A stretch of 64,000 bases of DNA from JBIKWM01 sp044356305 (GCA_044356305.1 JBIKWM010000015.1:1-64000), one strand, 5' to 3'. Positions 54,615-63,071 are shown, numbered from the stretch's first letter. Program-made: numbers and translations. The notes: generated by a model from the sequence alone, not told the origin.

Positions 54615-57599
54615 ATGCACCTCAACTGCCACAGCCATTTCAGTTTCAGATATGGGCTGATGCCGCCCTCGGCACTGGTGGAGGCCGCCCGACAGTGGGG
54701 GCTGCCGGGCATGGCCCTCACCGACATCAACTGCACATCGGGCATGCTCGACTATGTGCGCAGATGCCAGGACGCAGGGCTGCGGCCCGTGGTGGGGGTC
54801 GATTTCAGGACCGGTGCCCACCAGCACTTTGTGGCGCTGGCCGTTGACAACGAAGGCCTGATGGCCATCAACCTGCACCTCACGGCCTTTCTGCTGCAGA
54901 AGGGCGGCCCCCCGCAGCCGCTCCATCACCCCCATGTGATTGTCATATACCCGTTCGGCCAGGTGCCCGACAGGGCCCTGGGGCCCGATGAGTACATCGG
55001 GGTGCGGCCCTACGACCTCACCCGCGTGCGGTTCAGCCCGCACTGGCGCACCCACCGGCAGCGCATGGTGGCCATGGCCCCCTCCACCCTGCCCGATGCG
55101 AAGGCCTTCTACACCCATTGCCTGCTGCGGGCCATGGACCTGAACACGCTGCTGAGCAAGCTGGTGCCAACCGATGTGTGCCACCGCGATGATGTGCTGC
55201 CACCGCCCGATGCCCTGCACCGGACCTATGCAGAGTATCCGGACATGCTGGTGCGTGCCGATGAGCTGCTGGGCAGGTGCGAGGTGCATTTCGCCTTCGG
55301 CACCGACCAGGAGCACAACAACCTGCGCACTTTCAGCGGCAGTGTGGCGGGCGACCGCGAGATACTTCTGCGCCTCTGCCACGATGGCCTGCCCTACCGC
55401 TACGGTGCCGATCCGGGGCCCGATATCATGGCGCGGTTGGAAAAGGAGGTGGACCTCATCACCCAAAAGGGATTCCTGTCCTATTTCCTAATCAACCACG
55501 ACATGTGCCGATACGCCCACAACAAGGGCTACATGCACGTGGGCCGTGGCAGCGGGGCCAACAGCATGGTGGCGTATCTGCTGCGCATAACAGACGTTGA
55601 CCCCATCGGGCTCGACCTCTACTTTGAGCGGTTCATGAATCTGTACAGGCGCAACCCGCCCGATTTCGACATCGATTTCAGCCATCTGGACCGCAATGAT
55701 GTGACGCGGTATCTCTTCAGCCGATACCCGAACACCGCGCTCCTGGCCGTATACAGCACATTCCAGACCAGGGCGGCCCTGCGCGAACTGGGCAAGGTGT
55801 ACGGTCTGCCCGCGGCCGAGATAGACTCCCTTTCAGATGAAGGCACCGACCCTGCCGCACTTGATGCGCGGAGCCGAAAGGTGCTGCATTATGCCCGCGC
55901 CATACACGACATGCCCAGTCATCTGAGCGTGCACTCGAGCGGAATCATCATCAGCGAGCGGCCCATAGCGTGGTACACGGCCACCAGCCTGCCGCCCAAG
56001 GGCTTTCCCATCACGCACTTCAGCATGGAAGAGGCCGAGGATGCCGGGCTCTACAAATTTGATGTGCTGGCACAGCGCGGCCTGGGCAAGATAAAGGACG
56101 CGGTGCTGATGGTGAATGGCGGGCAGGGAGGGAATGCGGGCGCGGGAGGCGATGATGCGGCAGTGCGGCACATTGACATTCACGACATAAAAAGATTCAT
56201 TGAGGATGAGAAGATAAAGGAGCTGCTGCGCGAGGGCCGGGCCATAGGCTGTTTCTATGTAGAGAGTCCGGCCATGCGCATGTTGCTCAAAAAACTGCGT
56301 GTCGACACCTACCTGGGGCTGGTGGCGGCCAGTTCTGTGATCAGGCCGGGCGTGTCGCAGAGCGGCATGATGCAGGAGTACATCAAACGCTTCCGCGACC
56401 CCGAGGAACGGAAGAAGGCCCACCCTGTGCTGGCGCAGATCATGCCCGACACGTTCGGGGTGATGGTGTATCAGGAGGATGTGATAAAGGTGGCGCACCT
56501 GTTTGCCGGGCTCGACCTGGGCGAGGCCGATGTGCTGCGCAGGGGCATGAGCGGCAAGTTCCGGGGCCGCGAGGAGTTTGCCCGGGTGCAGAGGCGCTTT
56601 TTTGAGGGCTGCCGCCAACTGGGCCGCACCGATGGCGATGCGCGCGAGGTGTGGCGGCAGATTGAGAGTTTTGCCGGATATGCCTTCGCCAAGGGCCATT
56701 CGGCCTCGTATGCGGTAGAGAGCTACCAGAGCCTGTACCTTAAGGCGCATCATCCGCTCGCATACATGGTGGCCACGTTGAACAACGGTGGCGGCTTTTA
56801 CCGCCCCGAGTTCTATGTGCACGAGGCGCGGCTGCACGGGGCCAGCATTGAGCCGCCCTGCGTGGCCACCGGTCACGGCCACTGCACCCTGCGCGGCACC
56901 ACCATTGTGCTGGGCATGCAGATGCTGCTCAATCTGAGCGGGGACACGGTGAGGGAAATAGTTGAATCGCGCGAGAAGGACGGCCCCTTCACGGGCCTCG
57001 ACAATCTGCTGGACCGCACCACGATGGGGCTTGAGCAGGCGCAGGTCCTCATCAGGGCCGATGCGCTGCGCAGCTTCGGCATACCCAAGCGCCAGTTGCT
57101 GTGGCAGGCGCACCTCAGGTTCGGGCTGCAACGCCCGGCCCCGGTACAGCCCAGGCTATTTGCTGACGAGCGCAGGCAGTTCGTCATGCCCGCCCTTACA
57201 TCCACGCAGCTCGAAGATGCCTTTGATCAGATGGAACTGCTCGGTTTTCCGCTCTGCGACCCCTTTCTGTTGGCCCGCGACCCGCTGCCCCAAGGGGTGG
57301 TGGTGCGCAATCTGCCCGAGCTTGTAGGCAAAGAGGTGGAGGCCGTGGGCTATGTGGTGACGGTGAAGCGCACCGCCACACGCAACGGCCAGCTCATGTA
57401 TTTCGGCACCTTCATTGACCGCGAAGGATATTTCCTTGACACCGTCCATTTTCCGCAGGTGGCCCTGAGCCATCCGTACCGCGGCCGCGGGCTATACCAC
57501 ATCAAAGGCCGCGTGGCCGTTGAGTTCGGCTACCACAGCATTGAAGTGACCGCGTTTGATAGATTGGCCCTGATGCCCGATCCGAGGTTGGTGGATTAG
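54615..57599 (+). CDS. dnaE: Error-prone DNA polymerase III alpha-type (DnaE2-like)
   Basis: A 994-aa C-family polymerase, shorter than a replicative DnaE. The N-terminal PHP domain (HLNCHSHFSFRYGLMPP at residue 2) is followed by the catalytic palm with GRGSGANSMVAYLLRIT and PPDFDIDFSHLDR (about residues 348-360). The fingers have GFLSYFLINHDM and HSASYAVESYQSLYLKAHHP, then a helix-hairpin-helix and an OB-fold (VVTVKRTATRNGQLMYFGTF). Divergence from a Y-family gene with a shared dyad suggests a damage-induced mutagenesis pair. Whether it is the cell's only DnaE cannot be known here, but its length argues against it. Confidence 0.9.
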   Translation: MHLNCHSHFSFRYGLMPPSALVEAARQWGLPGMALTDINCTSGMLDYVRRCQDAGLRPVVGVDFRTGAHQHFVALAVDNEGLMAINLHLTAFLLQKGGPPQPLHHPHVIVIYPFGQVPDRALGPDEYIGVRPYDLTRVRFSPHWRTHRQRMVAMAPSTLPDAKAFYTHCLLRAMDLNTLLSKLVPTDVCHRDDVLPPPDALHRTYAEYPDMLVRADELLGRCEVHFAFGTDQEHNNLRTFSGSVAGDREILLRLCHDGLPYRYGADPGPDIMARLEKEVDLITQKGFLSYFLINHDMCRYAHNKGYMHVGRGSGANSMVAYLLRITDVDPIGLDLYFERFMNLYRRNPPDFDIDFSHLDRNDVTRYLFSRYPNTALLAVYSTFQTRAALRELGKVYGLPAAEIDSLSDEGTDPAALDARSRKVLHYARAIHDMPSHLSVHSSGIIISERPIAWYTATSLPPKGFPITHFSMEEAEDAGLYKFDVLAQRGLGKIKDAVLMVNGGQGGNAGAGGDDAAVRHIDIHDIKRFIEDEKIKELLREGRAIGCFYVESPAMRMLLKKLRVDTYLGLVAASSVIRPGVSQSGMMQEYIKRFRDPEERKKAHPVLAQIMPDTFGVMVYQEDVIKVAHLFAGLDLGEADVLRRGMSGKFRGREEFARVQRRFFEGCRQLGRTDGDAREVWRQIESFAGYAFAKGHSASYAVESYQSLYLKAHHPLAYMVATLNNGGGFYRPEFYVHEARLHGASIEPPCVATGHGHCTLRGTTIVLGMQMLLNLSGDTVREIVESREKDGPFTGLDNLLDRTTMGLEQAQVLIRADALRSFGIPKRQLLWQAHLRFGLQRPAPVQPRLFADERRQFVMPALTSTQLEDAFDQMELLGFPLCDPFLLARDPLPQGVVVRNLPELVGKEVEAVGYVVTVKRTATRNGQLMYFGTFIDREGYFLDTVHFPQVALSHPYRGRGLYHIKGRVAVEFGYHSIEVTAFDRLALMPDPRLVD

Positions 57600-57801
57600 G
57601 TCTGAACGATGCGCCAAGTTGCTCGCATCCTTCTTGGTCTCTATCACTCAAAAACAGGTCATCGACCCTGAAGGGGCGGAATTAGTTGTCAAAAGGAATC
57701 AGAACAAAGTGCCGACCCCCCGAACCCGCCACCCGACTGATGACCGAAACCCGAGCCCCCCGTGTGTGACATCAGTCATATTCGATTGTGTGACTCCCTT
57801 C

Positions 57802-57809
57802 GACCTTTG
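57802..57809 (+). promoter_or_regulatory. -7-like box 4 nt before the thioredoxin-fold gene
   Basis: GACCTTTG ends 4 nt before the ATG at 57814. The preceding 200 nt after the DnaE-type gene shows no other recognisable element. Confidence 0.45.
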
Positions 57810-57813
57810 CGGC

Positions 57814-58425
57814 ATGATCACAAAGGAGCGATACTATAAAGGCCTTACCTATGCCGCCTACCGCGCACGGGTGGCCGAGGAGTTTGAGCAGGGCCGTGTG
57901 ACCGGCAACGAGCAGACCGAGGCCCGACTGGGGTTCACAAAACTGAACATGCACCGCATGGACCGCTGGGACCGCACGTTTGCGCCCGACCCGGCCACCA
58001 TGGCGTGCATAGCCGGCACCGAGGGCAGGTTCCATTGGCTCGTGCTGGCCGAGGGCTGGTGCGGGGATGCGGCTCAGAACCTGCCTATCATAGCGCGGCT
58101 GGCCGAGGCATCGCCCGATATTGACCTGCGGATATTGCTGCGCGATGAGAACCTGGATGTGATGGACCGATTCCTGACCAACGGGGGCCGCGCCATCCCG
58201 AAACTGATTGTACTCGACTCCGATTTCAGACCCATCGATCAGTGGGGCCCACGGCCAAAGGAGATACAGGACCAGGTGACAGCGAACAAGCAGAGCGGGG
58301 CCCTGACCAAGGAGGAGATGGATGTACAGATACACACCTGGTACGCCCACAACCGTGGGGTGGCGCTACAGAAGGAGATACGCGAGATGATGTGCCGCCT
58401 GGTGCCGGCCAGCGACAGGGCCTAA
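57814..58425 (+). CDS. Thioredoxin-family protein with single-Cys WCGDA motif
   Basis: A 203-aa cytoplasmic protein with a thioredoxin fold from about residue 60. The active-site segment LAEGWCGDAAQNLPII has one cysteine followed by Gly-Asp, not CxxC. The cis-Pro-like GRAIPKLIVLD follows. This matches a known group of bacterial thioredoxin-like proteins with unclear role. ATG at 57814 gives MITKERYYKGLTYAAYRARV; the frame upstream is not family-like. Its last 4 nt overlap the end of the convergent methyltransferase gene. Confidence 0.78.
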   Translation: MITKERYYKGLTYAAYRARVAEEFEQGRVTGNEQTEARLGFTKLNMHRMDRWDRTFAPDPATMACIAGTEGRFHWLVLAEGWCGDAAQNLPIIARLAEASPDIDLRILLRDENLDVMDRFLTNGGRAIPKLIVLDSDFRPIDQWGPRPKEIQDQVTANKQSGALTKEEMDVQIHTWYAHNRGVALQKEIREMMCRLVPASDRA

Positions 58426-59006
58426 GCCTTCAGCATACTCACCCACAGCTCGTTGCCCATGCGCGGGGCCACCGAATTGCGGCAGGGCTCCATTTTCCCA
58501 ATGGTGAATCCGGAGGCAAAAAGTTGGCGGTACTCGGCCTCGCTGCCCCCAAAGGGCGGCCGGTCAGCATTGAGGGGAATGTTGAACAACACACCCACCA
58601 GTCGCCCGCCCGGTGCCAACAGCCGTGGCAGGGCGGTGGCATAGGTGGTGCGCAGGGCCGGGTCGAGTGCGCAGAAGAATGTCTGCTCCACTATCAGGTC
58701 GTAAGTGCCCTGATGGGCAAACAGGTCGCCAAGTATCACTTTTTCCTTCGGGAACGATGGCACCCGCTGTTTGAACCGCTCCACCGCGCTGGGTGCCAGG
58801 TCAATCACCGTGACATCGGTAAACCCGTTGGCGTGCAGGTACTCGGCCTCGTAGGCATTGCCGCATCCGGGTATGAGTATGCGCTGGTCCCTGCCGACCG
58901 ATGTGTCGAAATACGCCTTGAGCGGTGGCGACACGGTGCCCAGGTCCCAGCCTGTTTCGCTGTTCCTGTAGCGCTGTTCCCAAAAAGTGCTGTCGAGTTC
59001 CATCAT
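58422..59006 (-). CDS. TPMT-family SAM-dependent methyltransferase
   Basis: A 194-aa thiopurine S-methyltransferase-like protein. It has the typical N-terminus DSTFWEQRYRNSETGWDLGTVSPPL, the SAM-binding ILIPGCGNAYEAEYLHANGF and the EQTFFCALDP motif. The natural substrate of such bacterial proteins is often unknown. Two ATG codons stand side by side at 59006 and 59003. A CACCTTTG box ends 7 nt before the first one. Confidence 0.88.
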   Translation of the reverse strand: MMELDSTFWEQRYRNSETGWDLGTVSPPLKAYFDTSVGRDQRILIPGCGNAYEAEYLHANGFTDVTVIDLAPSAVERFKQRVPSFPKEKVILGDLFAHQGTYDLIVEQTFFCALDPALRTTYATALPRLLAPGGRLVGVLFNIPLNADRPPFGGSEAEYRQLFASGFTIGKMEPCRNSVAPRMGNELWVSMLKA

Positions 59007-59090
59007 GTGGCGACAAAGGTGCGTGGGCCGGGTGATTACTCTACTTGAATAGACTTGTCTGAAAATGCCGATGACACAAATCCGGAACGA

Positions 59091-59684
59091 TCATCCTACA
59101 CGTCTTATCCGCACGGTTGCCATCGGGACATGCAGATCCAGCCCCAGCACCTTGCCCTTGCTGACGTGATACGTTGACCTGTTGCCGTTCTTGCACGTCA
59201 CCAGCAATTCGCCTGTTTCCTTGCCGCGGTCGAGGGTGGAATAGCTGCAGTCCTCCTCGCAGAACACCTTGTCCGCTTTGCGCCCCGGCTCGAAATACAG
59301 TTTCAGGAGCGAATAGCTGATGGGGCCGTGCATCAGGCGCACGCCCGCATGCGACTCAATGCGGTACTGGTCGTCTGCCCGCTGCACCTTGGCCCACTTC
59401 TCTTTGTTGCCTCTGTTCAGGTAGATATAGTCTGACGAATGGAGGATGCCGTTGCGGTAGCGCACCTGGTACCTCGATTCCTCCTCGCGCTTCATCCACA
59501 GGAAATCGGTCTTGCCCTTGGCGGTAAGGGTGTACAGCTCGGTGCTGTCGTTCTCTTGGGTGCGCGCCACGGTCATAGACCCGAACGTGATGCCGAACAC
59601 GCTCATCTCATACACCAGCACCTGTGCCCCCGCCCAATGGGCACATAACAGCAGAACAGGCACAAGGAGTCTGGTAATGACCAT
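59091..59684 (-). CDS. Secreted DUF6134/DUF3108-like protein
   Basis: A 197-aa protein with a signal peptide (VITRLLVPVLLLCAHWAGA, cleavage near AQV) and a beta-rich body that begins YEMSVFGITFGSMTV. This fits the Bacteroidota DUF6134 group, distantly like DUF3108; the match is tentative. The function is unknown and a periplasmic location is likely. ATG at 59684 is preferred because it is followed by the signal peptide and preceded by a TACCTTCG box at 59707-59700. Confidence 0.65.
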   Translation of the reverse strand: MVITRLLVPVLLLCAHWAGAQVLVYEMSVFGITFGSMTVARTQENDSTELYTLTAKGKTDFLWMKREEESRYQVRYRNGILHSSDYIYLNRGNKEKWAKVQRADDQYRIESHAGVRLMHGPISYSLLKLYFEPGRKADKVFCEEDCSYSTLDRGKETGELLVTCKNGNRSTYHVSKGKVLGLDLHVPMATVRIRRVG

Positions 59685-59699
59685 GGAAATCGGGGCCTC

Positions 59700-59707
59700 C
59701 GAAGGTA
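59700..59707 (-). promoter_or_regulatory. Probable -7 box of the secreted DUF6134-like gene
   Basis: TACCTTCG on the minus strand lies 15 nt before the ATG at 59684. It is the third copy of this variant box in the window. Confidence 0.5.
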
Positions 59708-60066
59708 AGGCCGTGCAGTAGCAGGTGCCCCACACCTTCCGCACGCACCTTGCCGACCACCGCAATCGGCCCGCACCCTGCTCTGATCGGATCAAAATTC
59801 CATGCTCACTGTATGTGCACCCACGCACATTGATTTGTAAATCATCATTATAATTCTTGATGTTATGCGTGCCTCATATCGAGCTCTCCTTACTTTCCAC
59901 ATTCACTCCTATACTTTATACATTTACACTTTTACACCATATCCTTCATCACATTTCTCTCGCATTACTTCACATTTACCACACTATCCTACATCTCTTA
60001 TAATGTTATCTCCTATTTTTACCCGCGCTCATCATCATACACCAGCAACAGCATCAACCATTTCAC
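59708..60066. other. Intergenic region with a G-poor pyrimidine/adenine tract
   Basis: About 360 nt without a convincing gene. From 59884 to 60066 the plus strand has only six G in 183 nt, and a loose (YTYACA) pattern recurs. An open frame at 59865-60089 is low-complexity Ser/Thr/His sequence and is not considered real. No terminator or promoter was recognised. Confidence 0.6.
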
Positions 60067-60735
60067 ATGCCCATAGACGAACACGCTGAACGGCCCTACC
60101 GCATTGACGATGCGAATGCCATGTCTTTTTCAGGGACGATGCACCTCATATTTCAAGAGCGCGAGGCCGTGTTCGCGGCCTTCGACCCCGACTTTGCCCC
60201 GCCCTTTGCAGCCAACTGGAAGGCAGCCACCGAACTGGCCTACGACCAGTATTCTGACGAACTGACCGTGGACGAGCTGGCCGGTTTCACGGAGGAGGTG
60301 AACAAGGCCATAAAGCAGGGACGCAGCACCATGGCCGACCTGCGGTTCTTTGTGCACAAGGCATTCGGCACCAAGGGGCTGGCAGCGGTGTTCAACTTCA
60401 AGGCCCACGACCGCCTTACAAGGCAGCCGGCCAACTACATCATTTACCTGCGGGTGCAGCATGCCATGGCCCAGCAGTTCAGCGCGCAGCTCACCGCCAA
60501 GGGCATGACCCCGGCCCAGATAGCAGCCATAGCGGCCGCGGCCGACCAACTGGCCGCAGCCGAACTGGCCCAAGAGACCTTCAAGCGCGAACGCCTGCGC
60601 AGGACCGTGCAGCGCAAGGATGTGATGGCCGCCATGTGGGCCTACCTGCAACAGGTGCACCGGGCCGCACAGGTCATCTATGCCGAAGATGAAGTGATGC
60701 GCAACATCTTTGCGTTAGACCCGCCCAACCACTGA
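60067..60735 (+). CDS. Hypothetical helical protein
   Basis: A 222-aa soluble protein, mostly alpha-helical, with an Ala/Gln-rich helix at about residues 145-180. It has no signal peptide, membrane helix or motif I recognise. Codon use looks like that of its neighbours, and the frame contains no low-complexity filler, so it is probably a real gene. It follows the G-poor tract. Confidence 0.65.
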   Translation: MPIDEHAERPYRIDDANAMSFSGTMHLIFQEREAVFAAFDPDFAPPFAANWKAATELAYDQYSDELTVDELAGFTEEVNKAIKQGRSTMADLRFFVHKAFGTKGLAAVFNFKAHDRLTRQPANYIIYLRVQHAMAQQFSAQLTAKGMTPAQIAAIAAAADQLAAAELAQETFKRERLRRTVQRKDVMAAMWAYLQQVHRAAQVIYAEDEVMRNIFALDPPNH

Positions 60736-60744
60736 CCCACCCCG

Positions 60745-60826
60745 CAATGAATCCGATGCACGTTCTGGTCGTCCCACAGGGCCATGTGGCTGCCGTTCAA
60801 AAAAAGTCTGTGCCCCTGCCGTTGCT
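60745..60826 (-). pseudogene. Remnant of a second copy of the alpha/beta-hydrolase 3' end
   Basis: The minus strand encodes NGSHMALWDDQ (60797-60765), identical at the DNA level over 33 nt to the active-site His region of the intact hydrolase (61511-61479). On both sides shorter matches (an AACGGC element upstream, AATCCGAT downstream) are offset by small insertions and deletions. The fragment is frameshifted and has no 5' part. Confidence 0.75.
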
Positions 60827-60847
60827 GCAGATATTCGCTCTGAAGTT

Positions 60848-60855
60848 TACCTTTG
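60848..60855 (+). promoter_or_regulatory. -7 box upstream of the antitoxin gene
   Basis: TACCTTTG matches TAnnTTTG fully and lies 22 nt before the antitoxin ATG. A TTG stands 23 nt upstream, a little far for a -33 element. Confidence 0.65.
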
Positions 60856-60877
60856 AACATTAGATCGGTAAAACCCC

Positions 60878-61102
60878 ATGGCCATGAACCTCCGCGCAGA
60901 AGTCCTCACCTTGGTCGAGGAAGAACAGGACCCAGATGTCCTGGCGGCTGTCCGCGATCTCCTGTTGAAGTCCGATACGGATTGGTGGGTCAAGCTCGGT
61001 GCGGCCGAAAAAGCATCGGTCAGGCGAGGCATCGACCAAGCTGATGCCGGACTGGGGGTTTCGCATAATGAAGCGATGAAGCCGTATCAAAAGTGGCAAT
61101 GA
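60878..61102 (+). CDS. Putative type II antitoxin
   Basis: A 74-aa acidic/helical protein (MAMNLRAEVLTLVEEEQDPDVLAAVRDLL) resembling the short addiction-module antitoxins paired with RelE/ParE toxins. The C-terminal part (RRGIDQADAGLGVSHNEAM) would wrap the toxin. Its stop codon overlaps an ATG (ATGA at 61099-61102) in the toxin frame. An alternative start is ATG at 60884. Confidence 0.72.
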   Translation: MAMNLRAEVLTLVEEEQDPDVLAAVRDLLLKSDTDWWVKLGAAEKASVRRGIDQADAGLGVSHNEAMKPYQKWQ

Positions 61103-61113
61103 GGATTGTCTGA

Positions 61114-61407
61114 ATGCCTGAGGCATTGGCCAATTTCGCCAGCATCTGTGGGTATCTTGAAACAGCATGGACAGAGAACGAAGTGCGCAACTTTGTGCAG
61201 CAGACTGACCGGCTCATCCATCTTTTATCTCAAGGCAATGTCTCATTCCAGCGCTCTGCCCAGGCCAATTGCCACAGAGTTCCGATCACGCCACACAACA
61301 TGCTCTACTATCGTATTTCTGGTGACGTTTTGGAGATTCTCACCATTTGGGACACTCGTCAGGACCCCTTGAAAAATCGGAGGGAAGATGGGAGTGATAT
61401 GACCTGA
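61114..61407 (+). CDS. RelE/ParE-family toxin, 5' end apparently interrupted
   Basis: A 97-aa protein with the ParE/RelE pattern: EALANFASICGYLETAWTENEV at the N-terminus and ITPHNMLYYRISGDVLEILTIWDTRQDP at the C-terminus. The same frame begins at ATG 61099, overlapping the antitoxin stop, but a TGA interrupts it at codon 5, and the next codon is ATG at 61114. Relatives usually have a hydrophobic strand with a Trp here (consistent with an original TGG). The protein may lack its first strand or be made by reinitiation. Confidence 0.72.
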   Translation: MPEALANFASICGYLETAWTENEVRNFVQQTDRLIHLLSQGNVSFQRSAQANCHRVPITPHNMLYYRISGDVLEILTIWDTRQDPLKNRREDGSDMT

Positions 61408-61427
61408 ACCGGCCCATCACCGCTAAC

Positions 61428-62444
61428 TCATCTCGCGCTCTCGGTTAAAAATCCGATCACCCCGCTCATATACACCTCCTGGTCGTCCCACAGGGCCATG
61501 TGGCTGCCGTTGGGGCAGTAGTGGTAGCGGCCGTTCTGCACCAGCGCGGCCATCTCCTTCATCTCCTCGGGGTTCATGCTGTCGTATCGGGCGCCCACGG
61601 TAAGGGTGGGCACGCGTATCTCCTTTAGCCGGTCCCACACGGTCCAGTCTTTAAGTATGCCGCCCGGCACAAACTCGCTGGGCCCCTGCATGTGCACATA
61701 CACGGCCGGGTTGAGGTGCCTGAAAGTGCGCTGCACCGCCTCCGGAAAGGGGTATATGCGGCAGATGTGGCGGGCATAGAACTCCTTTTCCACCAGTTGC
61801 AGGTAGAGCGGGTCGGTATAGGCCCCTTTGGCCTCAAACGCCTTGAGGCTATCGACCAGCGTGGGGCGCAGCTGCGACCGCAGTTTCTCGTTGTAGGCCG
61901 CATAGCGGTGAAAATCGGCAGTCATGTTGCTCACCACCAGCCCCTTCAGGTTGTGCTGATACTTGAGGGCATATTCCAGCGCAAGGATTCCGCCCCAGCT
62001 GTGGCCCAGCAGAAAGAAGTTGGTGCTGTCCAGCCCAAGCGCCACCCGCACCTGCTCCACCTCCTCCACAAATCGCCCGAGGGTGTACAGGTCCATATCA
62101 TCGGGCTGATCAGAGTAATAGGAACCCAACTGGTCGTAAGCATAGAACTCGATGCCCGCCTCGGGGAAAAAGCTCTGGAAAGCCTCGAGGTACTCGTGGG
62201 TGCAGGCCGGGCCCCCGTGCAGCAGCAGCACCTTCATGGTAGGGCTGTTGCCGTGGCGCCTGGTCCACACCTTGTAGCCTTCCTTCAGTTCTATCATGCG
62301 CACCCCACCGGCCTGATAGGCCCCCTCGTCCTTGAATGCCAGATACTGGCAGGGGTCGTCTGCCTTGGCGGGCGGTGCGGGTGCTTGGCATGACGAGGCC
62401 ATGAGCCAGAGCAGCATGATGCCGGAGAGTGCTTTTTGTATCAT
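61428..62444 (-). CDS. Alpha/beta-hydrolase lipoprotein, proline iminopeptidase-like
   Basis: A 338-aa hydrolase with a lipoprotein signal (MLLWLMASSC, Cys at residue 19). The oxyanion motif LLHGGPACTHEYL, the nucleophile elbow GHSWGG, the acid in VGARYDSMNP and the catalytic His in NGSHMALWDD match the proline iminopeptidase group (S33). The predicted substrate is a peptide or ester; this is inferred from family. It is coupled to the HAD phosphatase gene (ATGA overlap). A truncated copy of its 3' end lies beyond the toxin-antitoxin pair. Confidence 0.86.
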   Translation of the reverse strand: MIQKALSGIMLLWLMASSCQAPAPPAKADDPCQYLAFKDEGAYQAGGVRMIELKEGYKVWTRRHGNSPTMKVLLLHGGPACTHEYLEAFQSFFPEAGIEFYAYDQLGSYYSDQPDDMDLYTLGRFVEEVEQVRVALGLDSTNFFLLGHSWGGILALEYALKYQHNLKGLVVSNMTADFHRYAAYNEKLRSQLRPTLVDSLKAFEAKGAYTDPLYLQLVEKEFYARHICRIYPFPEAVQRTFRHLNPAVYVHMQGPSEFVPGGILKDWTVWDRLKEIRVPTLTVGARYDSMNPEEMKEMAALVQNGRYHYCPNGSHMALWDDQEVYMSGVIGFLTESAR

Positions 62445-63070
62445 TCAGATGGGCGATTGAATAGGTCAATGATGTCGGTACCGGTCAGGTGGATGGCCTG
62501 TAGGCCCGCCATCCGGGCGCCCTCCACGTGCTGGGGCGAGTCGTCAATGAACAGTGTGGCGGCCGGGTCGAGGCCGTTCTCGTGGCAGACACGGGTAAAA
62601 ATGGCCGGGTCCGGCTTGCGCATCCCCATCTGGTACGACAGGTACACCCGCCCGAAGAACCCGCTCAGATCCGTCAGGCCGTGCGCCCTTTGCAACTGCG
62701 CCCCGAAAGCATCAATGTGAATGGCGTTGGTGTTGCTAAGCAGGAACAACCTACGGCCATGGGCCAACTCCCTGAGCAGATCCAGCCGGGCCGCGGGCAG
62801 GTCGAGGAGCATGGCGTTCCATGCATCGTCTATCTCAGCATCCGTCACATCAGCGCGCAGATGCGACCGCAGCCCGAGGCGGAAATCGGCATCGCCTATC
62901 TGCCCCGTCTCATACAGGTCAAACAGATGCTCCTGCCTCAATTGCGTGAAATGCCGCTCGAAATCGACCATGCCCAAGGCCCTGAACGCCCTGATGGTGC
63001 GGTGATAATCAATGTTCCGGATCACCCCGCCCAGATCGAAAATGATGGTATGGAAGTCGCGCGGATGCAT
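62441..63070 (-). CDS. HAD-family phosphatase
   Basis: A 209-aa haloacid dehalogenase-like phosphatase. Motif I is TIIFDLGGVI, with the nucleophile Asp and Gly in place of the second Asp as in YihX-like members. Motif II is LLSNTNAIH, the Lys is in MRKPDPAIF, and motif IV is LFIDDSPQHVEGA. YihX relatives dephosphorylate sugar phosphates such as glucose 1-phosphate; the substrate here is unknown. It precedes and overlaps the hydrolase gene. Confidence 0.88.
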   Translation of the reverse strand: MHPRDFHTIIFDLGGVIRNIDYHRTIRAFRALGMVDFERHFTQLRQEHLFDLYETGQIGDADFRLGLRSHLRADVTDAEIDDAWNAMLLDLPAARLDLLRELAHGRRLFLLSNTNAIHIDAFGAQLQRAHGLTDLSGFFGRVYLSYQMGMRKPDPAIFTRVCHENGLDPAATLFIDDSPQHVEGARMAGLQAIHLTGTDIIDLFNRPSE

Positions 63071-63071
63071 G

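Larger units (their letters stand above)
60765..61511. repeat. 33-bp direct repeat flanking the toxin-antitoxin pair
   Basis: Positions 60765-60797 and 61479-61511 are identical and in the same orientation. They are the 3' region of the hydrolase gene and of its remnant. The toxin-antitoxin genes lie exactly between them. Confidence 0.85.

Noticed and set aside
55833..57131. Long minus-strand open frame opposite the DnaE-type gene
   Set aside because: Antisense shadow of a GC-rich gene; no domain and no initiation signal.
59865..60089. 74-codon frame rich in Ser, Thr and His
   Set aside because: It results from the G-poor tract, which happens to lack stop codons; no motif, and it overlaps the start of the next gene.
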